Assembly (NCBI GenBank): GCA_034509925.1
Contig: CM067536.1
Location: 9,423,001-9,487,000, forward strand
Origin: Hirudinaria manillensis
Lineage: Eukaryota > Annelida > Clitellata > Hirudinida > Hirudinidae
Direction of reading: 5' to 3'
Length of the DNA: 64,000 bases
Part shown: piece after piece, positions 37,747 through 52,700 of the stretch
How the letters are laid out: every line of letters begins with the position of its first letter
Position numbering within the stretch: the first letter of the stretch is position 1
Translations under genes and position numbers: made by a program
The notes under the pieces: model-generated
What the model was told of the DNA's origin: nothing
Databases searched by the model: none
The model's input: only the letters and a program-made list of their open reading frames with translations

Positions 37747-40700
37747 TTAGCTTGTGTCACTTCCGTCATCTTCGGATGATCTGCAGACAATGTCTTTGGA
37801 GTTTTTGTAGTTTCTCCAAAATCGTTGTATGGCAGTTGCACAAAATTCCTGTCTTCTTCTTTTCATGGTGCTACTGACAGGATGATATTCCTTTCTTTCA
37901 GGACCGTTCTTGATGTCTACCTGGAGATCGCTCTGATAGCAATTCCATGCTAGGTAGTTTTTGGCGAGAGCATCCAACACGTCGACGCAATGGACTCGCT
38001 CTCCCTCGCAAATTGGAATGTCAAGATATGTGAGTCTCACCAAGTTTGGCTTGGGAATTCTGAGGGGTTTCTCGAGAGCATCCACGAAGGTTGACAACTC
38101 GGAAAGAGGAATGTATTGGGTGGCCTTTTCATCGAATTTTTCCCAGGTTTCGTAATACATGTCAAAATCATCTTGAGTTAATCCTTGTTGAACATCTTCT
38201 GTGGCTTGCGAGAAGTTTTCCAATATGACGGCTATGTACATATTAACAACGACGAGAAAACTGATGACCAGGTAAGTAACTAAGTACATCACGCCCATCA
38301 TCCTGTTTCCGCAGTCCCCGGTCGGTCTATCCTCTGAGAAGGAGGCGTTGCAATAAGGTGGTTCGATGGTCAGGCCCGCCAGGACCATATCCCACCCTGC
38401 GCTAGTGGAAATCTGGAAAAGAAGCGTCATACTTCTGCCAAAGGTCTCGAAGTTGAAGAGTTCTTCGATGCCGGCGTTGTATCGAACATGCATAAAAAAA
38501 GACATTCCGAAAATGGCGTATATAAACATAATTAGGAAGAGCAGAAGGCCGATATTAAACAGGGCTGGGAGGGAGACGGCCAAGGAAAACAGCAAGGTTC
38601 GGATTCCTTTGGCCGATTTGACTAATCTCAGGATGCGTCCAACCCTGAAGACTCTGACGACTCTGAGCAAGGTCGGAGAAACAAAGTACTGCTCAATTAT
38701 CTCTTTCATTGCAAGACCTGATGGATAAATGTTGATTAGAATTTTATAGTTTTAAAGATGTTTTAGTTGCATTTGTACGATTTTAAACGGCAACCGATCA
38801 TTGGAAATTCGGTGGTTTCATTATAAAAAAAAATATTAAAAGAAAATAACTTTCACAATTTAATGAAATTAAAAATTAATTAAAGGCTATTAAATAAACG
38901 AAATTCGAAAATAAACTCACAATAAAATGGTTAAGTGGTCAAAATTGTTAGGGTATTTGATATCTATATGTTTAAAAACTGATTGGTCAAACCCAGTATG
39001 GACAAGACTACGACGCAAAAGTCAAAGATGTTCCAAGGTTGCTTGAAATAGTGTATCCTGAGTGCAATCAACTTCATGAAGCATTCGATTGTGAAGATGC
39101 AGATGAAAATGGAATTGACGATGCCCAAGGCCGTCGTGAAATGCTCGGGTTGATTGTAATGCTCCATCGTCATGGTAACCATATTGAGCAAGATGATGGT
39201 CATGATTGCCACGTCGAACTTCTGATTGGTCGTCAGTCGAAACAAGAACATGGAGCACTTTAACTGGTAAATTTGGTAAATTTGCAAATAAATGCATAAA
39301 TGTTGTATTACTTCATGTTATTACAGTTATTATTGCAACATTCCAGATGCGAAAGATTGCATGGAAGATAGAAAAGGATGAGAAAAATGGTGTTCAACCA
39401 ATGATGTAACTTTGTTTTCCATTTGAATATTTGCACGATTTTAAAACTTAAATGTCACTTTAGGTTTAGGGATCGGCTTTTGTGGTTGTTTTGATCCCAG
39501 CTTCTTCATGGCGTTGTAATATTTCTTTTGATCTTCAGTCATGAATAGTTGAATGGAACCGCCCGCCTGACGAGATAATATTTTACTTTCATTGCAATCG
39601 ATTACTGATACGAACTCGTAACGATTGAAAAGTGGATTACAGTTCGACTTTTAAAATAAAAAAAATTTACATTTTTGTCAAAGTTGATCTTTGATATTAA
39701 AAGTTATTCTCGGCAAAATACTCGCAGGCAATTATTATTATTATTATTTATTATTATTATTAATGGCTTACTTTCCTCTTTTGCATGTTGAAATTATCAA
39801 TGATGACACCGATAAAGAGATTGAGCGTGAAGAAAGAACCAAAGACGATGAAGAAGACAAAGTACAAATACATGTAGACCCTGGATTCTCTCTCCGGCTG
39901 TTGACCTGCCTGTTTGTAAATATTTATATTTTTCCGACGAGTATTTAATTATTAATGAAGATTTTATGTTTGTTACCTCTTTGCTGTCAACAGCACGATT
40001 CATAATGTCCGCCCAGCCTTTGAACGTAGCCTAATATCAAAGAAATGATTTTATTAGTGAGTATAAAATGAATGATGAGCGATAAAGTATCGATGGTCGA
40101 CATTCAACGTTTACCAACCACTTGGAAAAGAGCCAAATAAGCAACTGGCACGTGGTCGAAATTGACGTTAGGATTGGTCCAGGAATAATTGAGATATTTC
40201 ATTTCCATGCATTGAGTCTCATTGGCCACCACGGTCGAGTTGACCGTCGCTCCAAACGAATCCACGCACACTCCGTACCGACCTCCAAAAAGATTAACTC
40301 CCATGATGCTGAAGATGAGCCAAAACACCAGGCAGACCAAAAGCACGTTGCAGATTGCCGGTATGGCCTGAATCAGAGCGTTTACCACCACCTGCGGTTA
40401 AATTTATAGGATAAACTGCCAAATTATCGATGAATTATCGACGTTGGATACTTAATAGAAACAGATATTCTACGACGAATACTTATTTTCAAAACATTCA
40501 TTCGTCGACCTTCATTCCTTCCCATCTCGATACGGCCCGCAGAGGTCTCAAGGCTCTAAGTGTTCTGAGGGCCCTAAAAGCTCCCATGTTCCCCATTCCA
40601 GCCCCTTCTGCTCCAAGACTGACGATGGATATCTAATTTAATGAATATCATTCGATTATAATGCAAACAAATCTTGATTTTTCTGGAAATTTAATAAAGA

Positions 40701-43700
40701 ATACAATTTATCAACTTATTGGAAATAATTGTCAATGAAATCAAAACTTACTAGTCACAACGTGCGATTCTTACCAATACAATAATGAAGTCCAACCAGC
40801 ACCAAGCATCGGTAAAATATTTGTGGAAACCATAAGCCAACTGCTTCAGAGCCATTTCTATGACGAATATGATGGAAAATATTTTATCCATGAGTTTCAA
40901 AGTGTTTTTTATGGATTTCCTTTCTTCTATGTTTTTATCTTCGACGGCCTGTTGATCAATTGCATGATTTGGATATTACAGTTTCGATGATATAATATAT
41001 ATTATTTATATCAAGACTTGGATATTATATAACTATATATTTTAGGAATTATATGTAGATATACATAGATCATACCAATGTGATACTGCTCGACAGTATG
41101 ATGATGATGATGAATGTCTCAAAATATCTGTGCTCGACCAGTGAATAAGCCATGCACCTCAACTTCCACAAAGATTTTCCAATAGCGGAAGTTTCCAATT
41201 TTTGGCAACAATTCGCATCCCCTTCTTTACTTGTTCTCCAGCAACAGAACAGGTGACCATCCAAGATGCATCTGAAACGAATGCCAAATTAATGGAGAGT
41301 CAAACGACTCGACAACAAACAACCATCGACTACTTTGTGATCGATCAATTAGGAATCAATTAGGAATCAATTAATCATTGATGTCGTCAAATAGGACTCA
41401 CTTAGGACAGCATTCGTCCGGATATTTGATGAAGACGACATTCACTTCGTTAACTTCCGGTCCATCGTGAAAAATGTCACGTGATTCGATGTTGTTGCTC
41501 AATTCGTCTTCGTCGTCATCGCAACTGAATGACAGTTTCATGCTGGCCACTGATGTCGTCCTTACGAATAAAATTGTAATCATCACTTATGGCGTCCATC
41601 TTATCAAAAATATAAAGCCGATATCACAGCAAATTTCCCTCAGACTTGGACGAGTGAGGTGAATAGAAGTTGCTCTCTTCGAAGGAAGACGACGATGATG
41701 ATGACGATCCTAAATCGGAATTTATGGATCGAGTGAATGTGATCGATGGCGGTTGAAATGTCTTGGAATTGTCTTCAGACGAGACTTTGTCTCCGTCGGC
41801 ATGGAAACGATTTTGGCCCGGAACGAGACTTCCGTTCATTACTGCATTCGTTCGACCTACGATGTGCTGTTTTGATATAACTAAAGGTTAATATCAAGTA
41901 GGTATTTATAAAAAGAAATGTTTTATTTTATAAATTATTATTTACTGACTCGTTTAGCTTTATAATTGTTTCTGTTTTCAGAATCTAATGTTAATTATAT
42001 TAAAGATTAATTATGTTAACAAGTAATTATGTCCAAGTAATTGATAAACGTTTACTTGATTGAATGATATTTGGATTTTTTGTTCAGGAAACACGACTCA
42101 CCTGCGTGGCTGAGCTTTGCAAGTAAGAACACCTTCTTCTATCCAATGCGTCTGTACAACAATAATAACCCAATGAAACACTCGATCTAGTCCTATTAAT
42201 CGTTCTATCAATAAAAACATAGAAGGCAACAACTATTTGTCACCCCTGTGTATCAACAGAACGACGATATTACCGAATAATATTGAAGGTATATGCGATT
42301 ATTTAATGTAAGTGATTCCTTTATAATAATTTAATAAGTTTCCTTTTAGCAGAAGCAGTTTTTCGGTGCTGAGTCACATTTGATGACAATTAGAATGCAA
42401 GCACTCACTCTGAAGACCGTTGAGATTGGTCCTATCAACGACTACGGGCCTGAAATGGGGTTTGACCAAACTCCAGGCCTTTCCCCCTCCGCCGCTTCGT
42501 TCCAGCATCCCTGGTTCCCTGGAGGAAACGGAAGACAAATCTTTGTCTTTTTTGAATATAACCGTCTTGCAACAGAATACGATCTTTGAGCGTATGAATA
42601 CAACGAAGCGGGTAATTCGGTCGACGGCTTCCTGGAGTTTGTTTGCTTCGGCGGCTTGCTCTCCTTGAGAGGTCTGCAGGCTTTCAGCTCCAAAGGAACT
42701 TAGTAAAAGAGCCAGAAATAGATTGAGGACCTGCATTTCGAACGACATTAAAGCGCCTTTGTTATAAAAGAAAATAATATTTCATAATATAGAAATAATG
42801 TTTACATCACGATATGAACAAAGTCACGATTTGAGCAAAATATTGGATCAGAATCATAATTCAACTCACAACTAAGTTGCCAATGATCATGGTGAGCAGG
42901 AAGAAAGGAATGCAAATAACTCCAGAACAGTGGATGCAATTCCACATGGATTCGACCCACTCTCCACACAAGACCCTGAAGACGATCATGAACGAGTGTA
43001 GGAAATCCTTGAAATTCCACCTCGGAATTTCCTGAAATTTCTCGAGAGTATACTTCTCTCCAAAGAGCTGCATGCCCATTACGGCAAAAATGAAGATGAT
43101 GATGGCCAATACGAAGCACAGATTGCCGAGAGCGCCCATCGTTCTGCCGATTATGCCGATTAGAAGGTTGAGCGTCGGCCAAGATTTCGCCAGTTTGAAA
43201 ACACGAAGCTATGAGAATATATAAATATTAATACGTCCAATATTTTACGATGATCGTGTTCATCAAACTTTTATTTATAATGAAAGTAGTAAAATTTAAT
43301 ATATTGTGTATATATATATATATTTAATATATTCGTCGATTCATGTTCCGGATGCAGAAATAAGGCATGGACTAACCAATCTGAACGATCTTAAGATGGA
43401 AAGCCCTTTCACGGTGCTCAAACCCAGTTCGATGAGACTGAGAAGAACGATGATGATGTCGAAGCAATTCCATTTGTCCCTGACATATCTGTACAGGCCG
43501 ATTGCCAAAATTTTAAGGACTGCTTCAGCCGTGAAGATGGTGGTGAACACCTGGAGTATATAATAAGAATATAAAAAATTAATAATAAGAATAAAAAATT
43601 AATAATAAGAAGTTCGTTAAGAGGTGACTTGATTAGTGAAAATAGGTGTTTACCAGTCTAATCAATCGATTGATTGAGTAATCGAGAACGTCCCTCACTC

Positions 43701-46700
43701 GATTTCTAAATCAATTCTTAACGAAAATAAATTTGATTAAAACGAACACAAATTTGATTAATTAAAAATATTTAATTCACTGCCGCGGCACTCCATCGGT
43801 TTCGACGCCGGAAACTAACGTAGTTTCCAATGACGAGGGTCCTGTAAAATTCGTCCTTCATGCCGGCATGATCCATGGCCATAAAAACGGTGTTGAGAAC
43901 GATGCAGATGGTGATGAACAGATCGACAAAAGGGTCGAGGATAAACAACTCCAGACAGGAAGCGACTCGGCGCCAACACGGAGAACATTCCAAGTTCAAC
44001 GTGGTCGATTTCAACCGCTCCCAGACACCTTCCAGACGGGACTTTGGCTTCGTGGGAGAAGGAGACAAGGAAGATGACACTGACGGAAATTAAAATTTAC
44101 AGAATTATTAGATCGTTTGATTTCATTTTAAGACTTACACCATTAGCGAAGCCACCGGGTTAAAATTAAGCCGCAAATAATCTTTCACTTTTAAAATCCT
44201 GGCTGAGCAATCGAATAAAATGATGAGAAGATGAAATAAACATAGCTGCTTTAATTGTTCACCAATAACCCAATCGTGGCTTATTTCGCTTTTAAACGAC
44301 CACTCTTAAAGGTAAATCATAAATTTTGCAAAATAATTTTCATTTTCAAAATACATTACGCCATCTATGGAGTTCATTTAAAAATTCAAACCTTTTTTAG
44401 GTGAAGCGACGTTGACCAGTAGACTTTTGAGCACTTCGACATCTTGAATAATTTTGGAAAATAATGAACTCTGTTATTTTCAATTTATTAAATCAAAATA
44501 CAAATGAGTACCACGAATACGAAGATGTTGATAAAACCATTACTTAATATTTTTCTGATATTCGTTGGTATAAATTTTTCAAAGCGGGACCTATTAATAT
44601 CTGATTAATTTGCTTTTGTATTTAAAACCATTTTTGAAAAATAATCCTAACCCTCATTCTTTTGTGTGTCACGAATATGTTAATATTATTGTAACTTATT
44701 AATTAAAAGATCAATTAACATTAAACCTGCGAATGAAAGACAATCATAAGATAATTTATAACCTTTGCACTTCAGTACATTATTCCGTGGACTGACCATT
44801 GCAGAAAATCGTCTTGAGTCTTTCGGTCCCGAGTCCAATCCATCTGAAGACTATAAATCATTAAACGGCTCTTAGAACTAAGCAAAAACATCTAGTAGGC
44901 ACTCTAATTCTTGGAAAAATCAAAATGCTTTTATAACTCGACTGGCTCAATTGCATAGGAGGATAGAGTATATTGGAAATATTTACGAAAATGATGCGAA
45001 GACGGGCAGCTTTATGAATGATACCTGATTGAGACAGCTCCTCTGACTGGTCGAGCTGGAAACTGGAAAAGTACTTTTCCTTCGACCATAACTATCGAGA
45101 ATTGTGACCCATCTGAAGTGAGTGGGTTCCTCGCACTTTGCATTTTTCGGACTTCCGTTGGCCGGTGGAGAGGAGGTTCTCTCCGATTCCTTCGTTCTGT
45201 TGCTGTAGAAACGCTGGATGAGATACGGTGTGGCCAGAGAATGGCGAGGGATGCCTCCGAAGGATCCAGGGCTGATAGAAGCATCGGTCGGATAAACCTT
45301 TTCCAGCTGCTTGAAACAAGCTCTCTTCTTATTGGACACCAAGCGATCGATGGAGTGGAAACTCCCGTTGCCGATCTTGAGCAGATTTTCTGGAGACGTG
45401 ACTTGAAGAGAAGAACTCCGAACGTGATGGTGGCGGAAGGGGTGGAGTAAAGAATCCTCCGAGACGTGCACGGAGTCGTCATTGGTCGATTGTTTTACGC
45501 AACTTTCGCACGAAAGATTCCGCTCCACTTCGGCAGGCGTCGTAACCCGGGAATCGTCAACGAAGGGAAAATCGATGCCGATGAAAGCTTTCAAGTTATC
45601 ATTGTACGATTGAATGCTGATGACAGGTCTGGTGATGGGCGCCACCGATTGATTGGTCGCCGAGGAAATGCTATCCTGTCTATTCTTGGCCATCTAAAGG
45701 AAAATATTTATTACAAAATGCAGTTAAACATTTCCGACGATGATGCAATGAGTGACCTCGCTAAGTTTTCCTTGGTAAACTTTGGTAAATATAATCGATT
45801 GTTTCTTGACCTGGCAAATGACAGACGGTGAATTTCGTCTGCTCGTTACAGAAGGGTTGCATTCGTGTTCACTTTTGCGCCGAATTTCCTCGTTCTGCTT
45901 CAAATGATAAAAGCCACAGGTCTATGTAGACGTCATTAAATAATCTGACATCCGTTTAGATTTGCTTAACTACTTGCAATTGAATTTGCTTAATAAAATT
46001 TTATTATGACCAGTTTTTACAAAAACAAAAGAATCGAAACATTGAATTTTTCTTGCATAAGTGCGGAATTTGATTGAAAATAAATAATTAAGTGAATAAT
46101 AACGACTCCGGCATTAACCCGTAGCCTCTAACCTCTGACCTTTGACACAGTACGTACTCTAAGCAAAAGCTCATCAATCAAAAGTCTATTGATACCAATA
46201 TGGCTTCCGCTTCCTCTTCCTCTCTGTCCATCTTCTGGCAGTCATCGTAGGACATGGCCACTATGGCAAGTATCAGATTGACGAGGTAGAAAGATCCAAG
46301 AAAAATGACTATGATGAAAAAGATTATGTGAGAGGGTCCGTTGGCTGTCAAAACCTGCGCGTAAAATATTACATTAGTTAACAAATTAATATTTGATCGA
46401 TCATCGAAAGCAAGGACATTGCTGCTCACCATCTGGTACAGATTCTCCCAACAATCTTGAGTCATGAGTCTAAAAGCACACAGCATGGCGTATCCGTAGT
46501 TATCGAAATTGGTGTAGCCAAAGTTTGGGTTTGGACCGACGGATAGACACGTGTAATTGGCAGGGCATTTGCTAACATTGAAAGCGTTTGAAGCGATTAC
46601 GTTTTAACCTATTTTTATCCATTTTACCAGAATATGTCACTAATTATCTGATAAATGTAATTTTCGAATTAAACAATGACCTAATATAAATTCATATAAA

Positions 46701-49700
46701 TTTCATGAATTGCACCTTATAGTTCCTCGCACTAAGATTATTACATTATTTACGTTATTAATTGACATTAAATATATATTTAATCTTAATGTTTAATTCT
46801 TTCAGTTACTTCTTCAGTAGAATATTAAGACGTCGAACATTGATTTTGTGCTCAATTTGGAAAAATGGAAAGACAAATGAAAAAGGACGCATGCAGAGAC
46901 AAGTGTGCCACTCAGAGATGACAACTAATCAAGCCTTAAGAAGGACAAGGCAATTAGACCCCTCAACATACAGCTCTTCTCACAACTTGATTGGAAGAAA
47001 GGAACAGTGGGTGGTTGGAAAATCTTGGATTCGCTCGAGAAGGCGCATGGATGGATGGATGGATGTGTGACCGTCTCCTTGAACGGACTCGATGTGTAAA
47101 TAGATGTACGACTGACTGAATGTACGCATGAATGAATGAATGTACGAGTAATTTCTTAAGGAGATCTGGCATGGATGTCTAATATGTTTATAATAAGGCT
47201 TCGTTGCCATTCCTATAGCTTTTTTCATAGATGGGGGTGTTGTTCCACATCATGTTTCTAGTCTTAATTGCAAACAATTGAATTCCTATTCGTTATTATA
47301 AGTTTTTTTTAAAAGTTTATTACAACTAATTATGTAGTTAATTATTTAGATGATTAATTATTTACGTTTACATAACAATTACGTCAAAAACTAACCCAGA
47401 TTCCGAACCATTTCCACAAATTTTTGGAACGCTGGCAGAACTAAAAAACCAGTTACCTGGAGGAGGATGACATCAAACGATAAACCAAATGACGACCAAT
47501 AAAGCATTCACTTGCAAGTAATTTATTTCTACGCTAAAAAATATGCCTTTTATAGTAATATCCAATTTTATGACGATTAAAGATTCCCACTTTTGTCTTC
47601 TGTGTAGGCTGTCCAGGAGGAATGATTGACTATCCTGTCCTTTGGAAGATCAAGGACGCATTTATTCTTGAGGGTGCCCTGGTAAATTTGGAGACCGACC
47701 AAGGCGAATATGGATAGCACGAAGACGGTGAGAATCATGACGTCCCTGAGTCTCCTTACAGCTTCCATCAGAGCCCCTACGATGGTTTTCAGTCCTGCAT
47801 TGACAACAACGATTAGGTTGCCCGCTTAGATTTTCAGCTTCTAATTCATTGATAAGAAAGACGTGGACATTTAATATGCAAACACTCAAATTGTCGCTCG
47901 TAATAATAACAATGGCCATGCCCGTGACATTGATGACGATGATGACATTGATGAGAACAGATAATCTCATGAAAGTCATATGGGGATTAAAGTGCCATGC
48001 AATAATTGACATGCAAGATGGAAATTACGTGCTCACTCATCACCGCTAAACACATCATTCAACTCATGGAGATATTTTTAGAAAATCCTTTCCAAATTAG
48101 TCGGTCGTCTGTCATTACATCGACGCACGACTCAATGTGTCTGTATATCCTGAGAGTAATTAAAAATGCCATTGTCGTTATCGTACGCATCGTCATCATC
48201 ATCATCACCGACACCATCATCGGCATCAACTCCTCTGCGTGCATGGAGAAGAATGGTTCTGTTTGCTTAAGGCTCAGGTCATTTGTTTAGCGCAGCACAC
48301 AGCTCTTCAGATTGTACAGGATTCAATCGAACGCTTCGAATCCAGCCTAGAACTGCGTTGTTATCACTTTTTAATATCATTTTTCACCTTTTAAATGATA
48401 AAAGAAACCGTAACAACATTTAGAGAAATATTAGATAAATATTTATAATAAAATCGACTCTTGCCTGGGACAACGGCCACGGTCTTCAAGGCCCTTAATA
48501 CCCTGAAGGTCCTCAAAACTGCCAGATTGCCAACCGGAAATGCTATGGTTATGTACCTATAATGGAGAACGATGAAAATGACAAGGCCCGATGAAGTGAA
48601 GATGGTATAATATAATAATATTTAGGTTATGATATATGATATTTAGGTTAATTTGCTAAAGTCGATATGGGTAGGATTCATTTAAGTGATACTCCAAATC
48701 TGTAAAAATGAAATGAACACGTGTTTCAATTAATAAATTGATTGAATTAATAAGTAATAAATAATATTTAATTATTAATTTTAATTAATTAATAATTTGC
48801 AATTGCGAGCTGGCGATGACTCACGCCAATGACACGACGATGAAGTCGAGCCAGTTCCAAACATCTTTGAGGTAAGTGAAGTCCCCAATGATGAGACCCC
48901 TGGCCAAGATTTTAATGCTGCTCTCTATTGTGTAGATGCTGGTGAAAGCTGCCCTGGATGTCATGACATCGATAACGATGACATCGATGATGATGATGGT
49001 TATTTAACTCTTGTTAAATTATGAGGTGAAGATTGAACCACAAACCGATTGCATAAAGAAGAGGTTCATGAAATGTTTGAATTTTAAAAATAATAAATTT
49101 CTGTAATTTAAAACAAAAAGCTAAAAAATTGAATTGCGAAAATGATTATTTGGGAAATATAGAAAGGACTCAATTTCTGCTGAAATTTATGCCTGCGTGA
49201 GCTTTGTGCTCTGTTAGACCGCAAAGATGGATAAAGAAGCGAAAGAGAACCACTAAGAGCATTTACCTCGGATCTTTATCATTTACAAATGACTCTTATA
49301 TTGTCACCATTCCTTTTAAAAGATGTTTTAAACCTTCGATTCATCTAACTCTAACGCATTATTATCGTCCAAAAAAACAACCCTAACCCTAGCCCTAACT
49401 TTATTTAACTATTTAACCCAAAGTCCTTAACCCTAATTCCTTAATCCTAACCATAAACGTAACATATTTCTACTCCTCAGGTCCACAACTACTTATCATC
49501 TTTGTAGACTCTGGATTTACTCGTAAAGTAGACTCAACCGTTTAACGATCACTTTGTGGTTGTATTGGTAACATTATCGATGTTTTGTCATGCAAAATCA
49601 TGGCATAAGCCTTATAACGTCATCTTTATGTGCTGCATAAACCCAACTCGTGCGTAACTTAAAATAAAAAATCTATCGAGGCACAGATTTTCCGGACAGC

Positions 49701-52700
49701 AGCGGCCATTTTGCCAATTATGAAGGCAGAATTAGCGAGAACGATGCTGGTCTGTTTAAGCTTTTTTGTAATCACAACAAAAAAGAAATCAAGTTTTTAG
49801 GAAAACAACAAACTTGGTCATGAAAAATGATTGCAACTGACATCGTCAAATTACCATCGAAATTATCGCAGAAAGAAGGGACCGATACAAGATAAACTCG
49901 CAGCTGATATTGCAATGAAGATGATATGCTGACATACTGATATACTGAGTATAGAAGAATAAAAAGGGAGATAGTGCCTTCGGGTGAGGTCCCTAATTAC
50001 TACCCACATCTTGTGCAAGCAGTCGTACGAGGATCGGTCGTACGCCCGCAATGCGATGGACGCGCTTGCTGTTATTTTGGGATCACAGAATGTATTTCAC
50101 GTGCACGTATTGAATGAATTTTTACTTTGTGATGGCTAAAAATTTTGCTAATAATTATGATTAATTTTTTTGAAATTTCGCTACTAATATAATTTATTTT
50201 ATTAATTCGCAACGTTTATTCGGAAGGTCGTTCGGTGATTGGCATCCGTGCCATCAGCGATCAAAGATCAACTTCACTGAAATGAAGAAGGTTTCAAATT
50301 TCTAAGAATATTTTTCAGTTTCCCTTTTTCCTCGATTTTCCTGCCATTTTGGTGGAATAACGATTTCCCTGGAGTTGGAGAAGGGATCTCGAATGCTTCC
50401 GTTGAGTTTAACGAAGCCTACGATGAACTGATGGATGTGCGGATGGGAGGGTAAGATAACGATTTAGTAGCTGCCTTGGCAAGTGAAAATAGAATTATTA
50501 TATTTTAACTTCCGTTATTTTATGGACGCAGCGTGATGATTTAAAAGTAAATTCACATCATAAAAGCATCACTTACTCTGAATCTGGTATCTCTTGATTC
50601 GCCGCCATATAGATGCAGTTGACGAGTATGACCGTCATGACCAGAAGACTGAAGCACGTGGTCGTGTTCAGGAAATGTATTACGGCGTGGATGCATAATG
50701 TTAATAACATGTGACGGTGGTGACAGCAGTCCCTACGCGTTCGCAACTCATTCTGAACCGCGGGGAGAGCCCTTGGACAGGAGAGCAACAGAAATTACAA
50801 ATCTATCAATAATTGCTTTCACATCCCATTGGGCTATATAAGATGTTCTAAAGAACAAATATAAACATTTTGATACAAATAAATAATTTAAAAATCGTAA
50901 TAAAATTGGTATTTTACAATTTTCTATACTCCTCTGAAAATAGACGAACAGGATCTCAGTGATCCAAGTCAATTGTTTAATAATGACATATTAATTATGC
51001 TTAATAATTACTTGTTATTTGTTTATACCGGCAGATCGCGTAATAAAAGCAGTTAATTTATTGGTTTTATGATTTTTTTCCATTTAATGCATAAATGCAA
51101 ATTATCCGTTTTTAAAGGATATGGATGGGTCAGGATGTAAATAGCGATTCTTCTCAATGGACTGAAGGGACTGAAGAAGAATAAACCATCGGTTGCACTA
51201 AATCTGAAGATGGTTTTGTCCCTGGCCACAACCATGAAAGTCTGTATTAGAAATAAAATTACAATATAATGTATACAATCATTGACATCGAGAAAAAAAA
51301 TGTTTCTTAAAAAGTTATACCAAGGTTTAATCCATTATAACTTTACGGAGAACTCTCCTGCCCTTCTTTGGTACTTCTTGGGTCATAAAATTTTCTTCGG
51401 CTCAACATTTACAGGTGTAGGAAAGGAAAATTCGAGTCTCGCATTGGCATCTTAAATGCGATTTACGAAATGCAAACGAAATTTGGCAAATCCAACTCGT
51501 TTCTTGATTGATATTAATAATGGTTTGATTAATTAAATTGATTAAAATTTTATTTAATTTCATTAATAACAATTTGATTAATTAAATTGATTAACGAGCT
51601 TCGTATTGATTTCTTCATCACCTAGGTATAACGCTTTTCTGGGACGTGTGCCCATTTTCTCACGGGAGATTGGTGCTTAAAGACTCTAAAGTGATGTTCA
51701 TTGCCATTTATTAGCCTTCAACGCCCAGGAAAGCATTACTTTTAGTGGTGCGTCCCCACCAGAGTTTACTAATTGGAAAATAAAATTTATTAAAATAAAT
51801 AGAAAATAATTAAATACATTTAGAAACAATTCATCACGAATTAAACTTTTGCACTTACATTCGTCGGTTAGAGAAACAAAAGACAATTCCGTGACGAATT
51901 AAACTACTTTTGCAGCTTTAAATAATTTTTACTTGCATTTAATAAAAGTTAATTCAAATTCATTTCTAATGAATAACTTGGATTAACACCAAATCTGTGA
52001 ATCGATTCAAATTGAGTTTACAGTTCATATAAACGTTTTACTGATTTATAATTATGAATTATAATTATTTAATTAATTAAAATAAAATAAAACCAGTACA
52101 AGGAATTATTTTTTAAGCTTTTCATCTGCAACGATATCAACATGGCGGAGTGCGATCGTCCGACGGGGTTGCTTTGAAATTTGTTTGCGTTTTGGTCGAA
52201 AAGGACGCAAAATATGGAATGATTAATTGCCAGAAGCACTTCGAAAGGTTGCAGAAAAAGGAGGAGAGAATAAATTAATAAATAATTGGAAATTAATAAC
52301 TTTCGGAATGAATATTCAGTATGGACATTCGTCGTAATGAATAATATCATTTGTTTCATGACATCGAATGTTATCGAAATGAATGATGACTAATAATAAA
52401 CATTATTGCTTACCATTGCTTTTCGTTCGCGAAATGATTTTTATTGCAATTATTGGTGCAATAAGCGGTTCTTGTGCTCAAGAAAGTTGATTTCACTGCC
52501 CTTAATTTGCTTGGAGAGAACGTGACAATAATGTGATTATTAAAATATTCACTAGAATTAATTCAAAGACGAATTCTTGTAATGAATTCGTAACTCGTGC
52601 GACTAATGGCAAGTAAGAAGACGTCGAGTTACCGGTTTGTCGTTATAGAACTCGTCCAAGTCTTCGATGGGCTTGCCGTAAAGCTCGGGAGGGAAGTCCC

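Noticed and set aside
42380-42668. Plus-strand frames across the domain II S6 exon
   Set aside because: They are shadows; the minus strand encodes the channel segment [11 protein letters not shown] with matching neighbours.
48290-48360. tRNA-like GAACGCTTCGAATCC segment
   Set aside because: A T-loop-like string is present, but I could not fold a matching acceptor stem or anticodon arm.
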